Shown here one piece after another: positions 1 to 6,359 of a stretch of 6,359 bases of DNA; within the stretch, counting starts at the first letter, position 1; the number at the start of each line of letters is the position of its first letter. Made by a program: the position numbers and the translations under genes. The stretch covers positions 1-6,359 of the forward strand of contig JBQCCP010000210.1 of assembly GCA_051962095.1 (NCBI GenBank), given 5' to 3'. This stretch comes from 66-474 sp051962095 (GTDB lineage Bacteria; Pseudomonadota; Gammaproteobacteria; Xanthomonadales; Rhodanobacteraceae). The notes below the pieces were generated by a model. It did not search any database and had not been told where the DNA came from. It saw nothing but the letters and a program-made list of their open reading frames with translations.

Positions 1-2906
<2,906 letters not shown>

Positions 2907-2959
2907 CTCCCGGCGTGCCGATCCAGGCGCCGCCGTCTTCCATTTGCACGCAGGTTCGC

Positions 2960-2965
2960 GATAAT
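2960..2965 (+). promoter_or_regulatory. Probable -10 box of the TolB-like/TPR gene
   Basis: GATAAT differs from the TATAAT consensus by one base and sits in the gap after dnaE, 56 bases before the chosen GTG start. Its surroundings, TCGC-G-ATAATCG, match those of the accA box downstream, TCGC-T-ATAATCG. The -35 side is weak: TTCCAT at 2938-2943 has a 16-base spacer but matches poorly, and TTGCAC at 2944-2949 is too close. Confidence 0.5.
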
Positions 2966-2985
2966 CGGCACTCGTCGCCATCCAT

Positions 2986-3002
2986 GCCGGCCGGTTGCCG
3001 GC
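2986..3002 (+). other. Small GC hairpin in the leader of the TPR gene
   Basis: GCCGGC at 2986-2991 pairs with GCCGGC at 2997-3002 around a 5-base loop, and ends seven bases before the ribosome binding site. It has no T tract, so it is not an intrinsic terminator. It could influence leader structure, or it may be a chance feature of GC-rich DNA. Confidence 0.3.
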
Positions 3003-3009
3003 GAGACCC

Positions 3010-3015
3010 AAGGGG
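3010..3015 (+). promoter_or_regulatory. Ribosome binding site deciding the GTG start at 3022
   Basis: AAGGGG lies six bases before GTG 3022. This selects that GTG over the in-frame TTG at 2995, which lies inside a hairpin, has no such site and would add nine residues that the family does not usually have. Confidence 0.75.
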
Positions 3016-3021
3016 CGGATC

Positions 3022-4854
3022 GTGGCCGATGCGCGGGGGTTCTTCTCTGAGCTGAAGCGACGCAACGTGCTGCGCGCGGGCGTGCTGTACATCGGCTCCG
3101 TTTGGGCGCTGGCGCAGGGCATCGCGCAACTCGGCCCGCCCTTCGGAATGCCGGATTGGGTGACACGCTGGTTCGTCGTTGCCTGCGCGATCGGATTCCC
3201 GTTCTGGCTTGCGTTCGCCTGGTTCTACGAATTGACACCGCAGGGGCTGAGGCGCGAGAGCGGGATCGAGGCGGATGATTCCATCGCGCGCAGTACCGGC
3301 CGCAGGATGGACCGCGCGATCATCGCGGTCCTGGCCATCGCGGTCGTCCTGCTTGTGACCAATACCTTCGTGTTGCGCCGGGACGCGACCAGCAAAGCCA
3401 GGCAAGCCGACGCGGAGACGATCGCAGCCCAGCTGGCCGAGGCACCCGGGCAATCCGTGGCGGTGCTGCCGTTCGCCAACCTCGGCGGCGATCCCACGCA
3501 GGACTATTTTTCCGACGGGCTGTCCGAAGAACTCATTTCCGACCTCACGCGCATCGCCGGCCTGAAGGTCGTCGGCCGAAGCTCAAGCTTCCGGATGCGG
3601 GACAGCAAGGACAGCCCGGCGGCGATCGGCGCCCGGTTGGGTGCCGCGCACCTGATCGAGGGTTCCGTCCGACGCAGCGGCAATCGCTTCCGTGTGATCG
3701 TCAGCCTCATCCGGGCCGCCGATGGCAGCAACCTGTGGTCGGAAACCTTCGATCGTCAACTGGACGATGTTTTCGCCGTGCAAGGCGAAATTTCGCGCGC
3801 GGTGGCCGCATCCCTGCAACTGAAGGTGTTGGGACAACCCGGCGATGCGGGCGACCGGCCGCCCAGCGGCAATGTGCAAGCTTACGAAGCACTCATGCTC
3901 GGCGTCGCACACGCCGTCCGATGGACAGAACCGGACATCCGCAAAGCCATCACGTATTACCGGCGGGCGATTGACTTGGATCGTGGGTACGCCGTGGCCT
4001 GGGCGAGACTGGCGATGGCGTACGTCAACCTCGCCAAGCAAATGCCTCCCGCGAAACGGGAACAATCCTGGATTGATGATGCGCAGGGAGCGCTTGCCAC
4101 GGCGCGCGCGCTCGCCCCCGAGCTTCCGTCGGTGTTGCGGGCGCGCATCTACGTGATGGTGTCGATCGATTTGGATTTTGCCGGCGCGTTGAAAGAGGCA
4201 CGGCGCCTCATGGAGCTGGCGCCGGGCGATCCCAGCAACGTCATGACCCTGGCCAATCAGCTGATGGACAACGGCCGGTTGGAAGAGGCCCTGGATCTGT
4301 ACCGCAAGACCATCGCGCTGGATCCGCTGAATGCAACCACCTACGGAAACATGGGCAGGACACTGATCGCGCTGGGCCGGCTGGATGAAGCCGAACAGGT
4401 CGCCCGCAAGGTGGCGGAGATCACGCCGAATCCGCAAAGACTGGCCAGGACGCTCGCCTGGATCCGATTGCTGCGCGGCGATGCCGAACCCGCGTTGCAG
4501 GTCGCCAGGCAAGACGACGATCCCGACGGAAGACTATGGTTGGAAGCGCTCGCGTGGCACACGCGCGGGGATGCCGGCAAGGCCGACGCGGCGCTGCAGG
4601 AATATCTCCGGCGCAAAAACGGAGACGAAGACGCCTACTCGGTGGCCCGGATCCATGCCTGGCGTGGTGAAGCCGACGAAATGTTCGCATGGCTGGACAG
4701 GGCGCGGAAGCAACGCGAACTGGAAGCCACCGATATCCTGTCCGACCCCATCCTGCTCCCCTACAAGCACGACCCGCGTTTCGCCGCGTATTGCCTTGAA
4801 GTCGGTTTGCCGTTGCCGGCCGAAGGGTCGGCGAAGGCACCGGCATCCGACTAA
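3022..4854 (+). CDS. Membrane-anchored TolB-like/TPR protein of unknown role
   Basis: The 610-residue product belongs to a widespread proteobacterial group with an ELKRRNV-type N terminus, a TolB-N-terminal-like domain and TPR repeats; no specific function is established. The N-terminal FFSELKRRNVLRAG (7-20) is followed by likely membrane helices at about 18-38, 49-69 and 98-118. Arg/Lys before helix 1 and after helix 2 predict an inside N terminus and an extracytoplasmic C-terminal part. The TolB-like domain covers about 144-270, with SVAVLPFANLGGDPTQDYFSDGL (145 onward), LKVVGRSSSF, LIEGSVRRSG and LWSETFDRQLDDVFAVQ. TPR-type helices fill about 285-560, clearest at DNGRLEEALDLYRKTIALDP and LGRLDEAEQVARKVAEITP. 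The end, WLDRARKQRE and DPRFAAY, is typical of the family. Relatives often carry a winged-helix or adenylate-cyclase domain in front; none is present here. A role in sensing or protein scaffolding is inference. The gene splits the usual dnaE-accA pair and appears to have its own promoter. Confidence 0.9.
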   Translation: MADARGFFSELKRRNVLRAGVLYIGSVWALAQGIAQLGPPFGMPDWVTRWFVVACAIGFPFWLAFAWFYELTPQGLRRESGIEADDSIARSTGRRMDRAIIAVLAIAVVLLVTNTFVLRRDATSKARQADAETIAAQLAEAPGQSVAVLPFANLGGDPTQDYFSDGLSEELISDLTRIAGLKVVGRSSSFRMRDSKDSPAAIGARLGAAHLIEGSVRRSGNRFRVIVSLIRAADGSNLWSETFDRQLDDVFAVQGEISRAVAASLQLKVLGQPGDAGDRPPSGNVQAYEALMLGVAHAVRWTEPDIRKAITYYRRAIDLDRGYAVAWARLAMAYVNLAKQMPPAKREQSWIDDAQGALATARALAPELPSVLRARIYVMVSIDLDFAGALKEARRLMELAPGDPSNVMTLANQLMDNGRLEEALDLYRKTIALDPLNATTYGNMGRTLIALGRLDEAEQVARKVAEITPNPQRLARTLAWIRLLRGDAEPALQVARQDDDPDGRLWLEALAWHTRGDAGKADAALQEYLRRKNGDEDAYSVARIHAWRGEADEMFAWLDRARKQRELEATDILSDPILLPYKHDPRFAAYCLEVGLPLPAEGSAKAPASD

Positions 4855-4862
4855 GTTCCCTG

Positions 4863-4879
4863 AGGCAGGCCGCCTGTCT
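4863..4879 (+). other. Imperfect hairpin after the TPR gene, not a clear terminator
   Basis: AGGCAGG (4863-4869) pairs with CCTGTCT (4873-4879) around a CCG loop with one G-T wobble, starting eight bases after the TAA stop. No T run follows, so it does not fit an intrinsic terminator. It might slow transcription or protect the 3' end, or have no role. Confidence 0.25.
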
Positions 4880-4912
4880 GCGCGCGGCGCCATCTTCGTA
4901 CCGGTGCGCGGT

Positions 4913-4927
4913 GCCCGGGCTCCGGGC
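4913..4927 (+). promoter_or_regulatory. GC-rich inverted repeat upstream of the accA -10 box
   Basis: GCCCGG (4913-4918) and CCGGGC (4922-4927) form a perfect 6-bp dyad around GCT, ending five bases before the TATAAT. It overlaps the place where a -35 element would be, and no recognisable -35 hexamer exists there. It could be an operator or activator site, or simple GC-rich symmetry; no known regulator is recognised. Confidence 0.3.
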
Positions 4928-4932
4928 CTCGC

Positions 4933-4938
4933 TATAAT
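4933..4938 (+). promoter_or_regulatory. Probable -10 box of the accA promoter
   Basis: A perfect TATAAT lies 28 bases before the accA ATG, implying a leader of about 20 bases. The context TCGC-T-ATAATCG matches the box upstream of the TPR gene. Hexamers at 16 to 18 bases upstream (GTGCCC, GGTGCC, CGGTGC) do not resemble TTGACA, so the promoter may be weak or activator-dependent. Confidence 0.65.
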
Positions 4939-4966
4939 CGCGACTTTGCCCAATCAGGCAGCGGGA

Positions 4967-5923
4967 ATGAATCCCAATTTTCTGGACTTCGAGCAGCCGA
5001 TCGCCGAGTTGGAAGACAAGCTGCGCGAACTGACCGCGGCCGGTCGCGACAACGCCATCGACGTCGACGATGAGGTCGGCAAGTTGCGCGCGAAGCTGCG
5101 CAGCAAGACCGCCGAGATCTTCCGCGACCTGTCGCCGTGGCAGATCACGCAACTGTCGCGCCACCCGGGGCGCCCATACACCAGCGACTACGTCGCGGTG
5201 ATCAGCGACGAATTCCACGAACTCGCGGGCGACCGGATGTACGCCGACGACGCTGCAATCGTGGGCGGCCTGGCGCGCATCATCGGCCGGCCGGTGATGG
5301 TGATCGGTCACCAGAAGGGCCGCGACATCAAGTCCAAGGTGCGCCGCAATTTCGGGATGCCGCGCCCGGAAGGCTATCGCAAGGCGCTGCGCCTGATGCA
5401 GATGGCCGAGCGCTTCGGCCTGCCCATCCTCACCTTCATCGACACACCCGGCGCCTACCCCGGCGTCGGCGCCGAAGAGCGCGGCCAGAGCGAAGCCATC
5501 GCGCGCACCCTCGAGGAGATGGCCGAACTGAAGGTGCCGATCGTGTGCACCGTGATCGGCGAAGGCGGTTCCGGCGGAGCGCTCGCGATCGGCGTGGGCG
5601 ACCGCGTCAACATGCTGCAGTATTCGACCTACTCGGTGATCTCGCCGGAAGGCTGCGCCTCGATCCTGTGGAAGAACGCCGGCCGCGCCAAGGACGCCGC
5701 GGAAGCGCTGGGCCTGACTGCTCCGCGCCTCAAGGAGCTCGGCCTGATCGACAAGATCATCCGCGAGCCCACCGGCGGCGCGCACCGCAACCCGCGCTCG
5801 ATGGCGATCCGCCTGAAAGCCGTGCTGGTGAACCAGCTCGACGAACTGCAGGGCTTGCCGGTGGAGGAATTACTGGAGCAGCGCTACCGGAAGCTTCGCC
5901 AGTACGGTTCGTACCAGGATTGA
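4967..5923 (+). CDS. accA: Acetyl-CoA carboxylase carboxyltransferase subunit alpha
   Basis: With AccD this subunit forms the cytoplasmic carboxyltransferase that moves the carboxyl group from biotinylated AccB to acetyl-CoA, giving malonyl-CoA, the committed step of fatty acid synthesis. The 318-residue product is complete and nearly the same length as the 319-residue E. coli protein. The N terminus NFLDFEQPIAELE (4-16) is a family signature and fixes the ATG start. The crotonase-fold core contains AGDRMYADDAAIVGG (87-101), GHQKGRD (114-120), RRNFGMPRPEGYRKALRLMQ (126-145), FIDTPGAYPGVGAEERGQ (157-174), and the glycine-rich GEGGSGGALAIGVGD (198-212), whose backbone amides stabilise the oxyanion in this family. 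YSVISPEGCASILWK (222-236) and GGAHRNP (270-276) are also conserved. The ribosome binding site is weak (AGG at 4956-4958). Transcription probably starts from the TATAAT at 4933-4938 and continues into the VOC gene three bases downstream. Confidence 0.99.
   Translation: MNPNFLDFEQPIAELEDKLRELTAAGRDNAIDVDDEVGKLRAKLRSKTAEIFRDLSPWQITQLSRHPGRPYTSDYVAVISDEFHELAGDRMYADDAAIVGGLARIIGRPVMVIGHQKGRDIKSKVRRNFGMPRPEGYRKALRLMQMAERFGLPILTFIDTPGAYPGVGAEERGQSEAIARTLEEMAELKVPIVCTVIGEGGSGGALAIGVGDRVNMLQYSTYSVISPEGCASILWKNAGRAKDAAEALGLTAPRLKELGLIDKIIREPTGGAHRNPRSMAIRLKAVLVNQLDELQGLPVEELLEQRYRKLRQYGSYQD
5916..5919 (+). promoter_or_regulatory. Ribosome binding site of the VOC gene inside the end of accA
   Basis: AGGA lies seven bases before ATG 5927, within the last codons of accA. 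With the accA stop only three bases before the start, this favours translational coupling. Confidence 0.6.
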
Positions 5924-5926
5924 GCC

Positions 5927-6315
5927 ATGTCGGTGCGCGGGATCGGTCACGCCAACCTGCGCGCATCGGCCGAAACCGTCGAGCGCCTGCGCCGGTTTTA
6001 TGTCGACGTCATCGGATTGTGCGAAGGCGCGCGACCGGCGTTTCGATCGGGCTCTCACGGTTACTGGTTGTATGCCGGCGACAGCGCCGTGCTGCACCTG
6101 GCGATCGCGCGGAGCGGCGCCGCCGACGGCCAGCCAGCCGGCACGTTCACCACCTCGCGTTCGATTGCGACGATCTCGACGCCACCCGCGCGCGCCTGGA
6201 ACAGGCCGGCATCCGCTACGAAACCCATATCGTGGACGAACTGCATCAAACGCAGTTGTTCCTGAGCGACCCTGCCGGTCTCGGCGTCGAGTTGACTTTC
6301 ATGCAATCCGATTGA
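5927..6315 (+). pseudogene. VOC/glyoxalase-like protein gene, frameshifted near 6148
   Basis: The gene encodes a small metal-binding vicinal-oxygen-chelate fold protein (glyoxalase/bleomycin resistance/dioxygenase superfamily); the substrate cannot be told. From ATG 5927 the frame gives MSVRGIGHANLRA, then LRRFYVDVIGL and YWLYAGDSAVLHLAI, the first beta-alpha-beta-beta-beta module. After GTF (6140-6148) this frame loses all family resemblance and stops at 6263-6265. In the frame one base back, starting at 6148, the second module follows at once: HHLAFDCDDLDATRARLEQA, FLSDPAGLGVELTFMQSD, stop at 6313-6315. Restoring one C (TTC-CAC-CAC) gives a continuous 129-residue protein of normal VOC length, with likely metal ligands His8, His75 or His76 and Glu122, and His57 in VLHL. 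No slippery heptamer is visible, so programmed frameshifting is unlikely. It is either a real recent inactivation or a single-base sequencing or assembly error. It is probably co-transcribed with accA; E. coli also has a VOC gene (yaeR) a short way downstream of accA. Confidence 0.85.
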
Positions 6316-6359
6316 CGCACCGGGGAATATTGTCATTCCGGGCTGCCCGCGCTCGGCGC
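6316..6359. other. Start of downstream intergenic region
   Basis: The last 44 bases after the VOC stop hold no gene start that can be supported and no complete terminator. TGTCATTCCGGGCTGCCCGC resembles the beginning of GC-rich palindromic intergenic repeats, but the window ends before the other arm would be seen. Confidence 0.3.

Noticed and set aside
2995..3021. TTG at 2995 as the start of the TPR gene
   Set aside because: It lacks a ribosome binding site and lies in a hairpin; GTG 3022 has AAGGGG at proper spacing and gives the usual short N terminus before ELKRRNV.
3583..4512. Minus-strand open frame of 309 codons inside the TPR gene
   Set aside because: It is antisense to a gene with clear domains and has no recognisable motif or upstream signals; a shadow frame.
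4863..4879. Intrinsic terminator between the TPR gene and accA
   Set aside because: The stem is imperfect and no T tract follows, so read-through into accA cannot be excluded.
4421..5785. Long open frame on the minus strand across the end of the TPR gene and accA (454 codons)
   Set aside because: It lies antisense to accA, whose protein is certain, shows Arg/Ala/Gly/His-rich shadow composition, and has no recognisable domain. GC-rich codon bias produces such frames.
5137..5926. Plus-strand open frame overlapping accA and running into the VOC tail
   Set aside because: Only its last part (from about 6148) is meaningful, as the displaced second half of the VOC gene; the portion inside accA is Arg-rich shadow sequence.
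6140..6156. Programmed -1 ribosomal frameshifting in the VOC gene
   Set aside because: No X-XXY-YYZ slippery heptamer is present around GGCACGTTCACCACC, and this family is not known for recoding; a one-base loss explains it more simply.

Overview
The window is GC-rich, almost fully coding DNA with every gene on the + strand. It looks like a gammaproteobacterial chromosome, most probably Xanthomonadales (Rhodanobacteraceae or Lysobacteraceae). That placement is an inference from three things: the dnaE to accA linkage that is conserved in Gammaproteobacteria, the close match of both proteins to the E. coli sequences, and a palindromic repeat of a kind I associate with that order. The order cannot be fixed from this window alone.

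Layout: (1) bases 1-2906 hold the 3' part of dnaE, the catalytic alpha subunit of DNA polymerase III; about 245 N-terminal residues (most of the PHP domain) lie upstream of the window. Inside this essential gene, bases 1040-1090 are a 51-bp palindromic intergenic-type repeat that is translated in frame. (2) A gap of about 115 bp carries a probable promoter and a clear ribosome binding site. (3) Bases 3022-4854 encode a 610-residue membrane-anchored protein with a TolB-like domain and TPR repeats; its exact role is unknown. (4) A gap of 112 bp carries a perfect TATAAT box and a GC-rich inverted repeat. (5) Bases 4967-5923 encode a complete AccA, the carboxyltransferase alpha subunit of acetyl-CoA carboxylase. 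(6) Three bases later begins a small VOC/glyoxalase-like gene (5927-6315). Its conserved N- and C-terminal halves lie in two different frames, consistent with the loss of one base near 6148.

dnaE and accA are housekeeping genes for replication and for the first step of fatty acid synthesis. The TolB-like/TPR gene appears to be an accessory gene placed between them with its own promoter. Its presence means accA probably relies on the promoter just upstream of it. The VOC gene is probably co-transcribed and translationally coupled with accA. I found no tRNA, rRNA, CRISPR array, transposase or attachment site. I see no convincing new multi-gene system; the most unusual items are the repeat inside dnaE and the frameshifted VOC gene.
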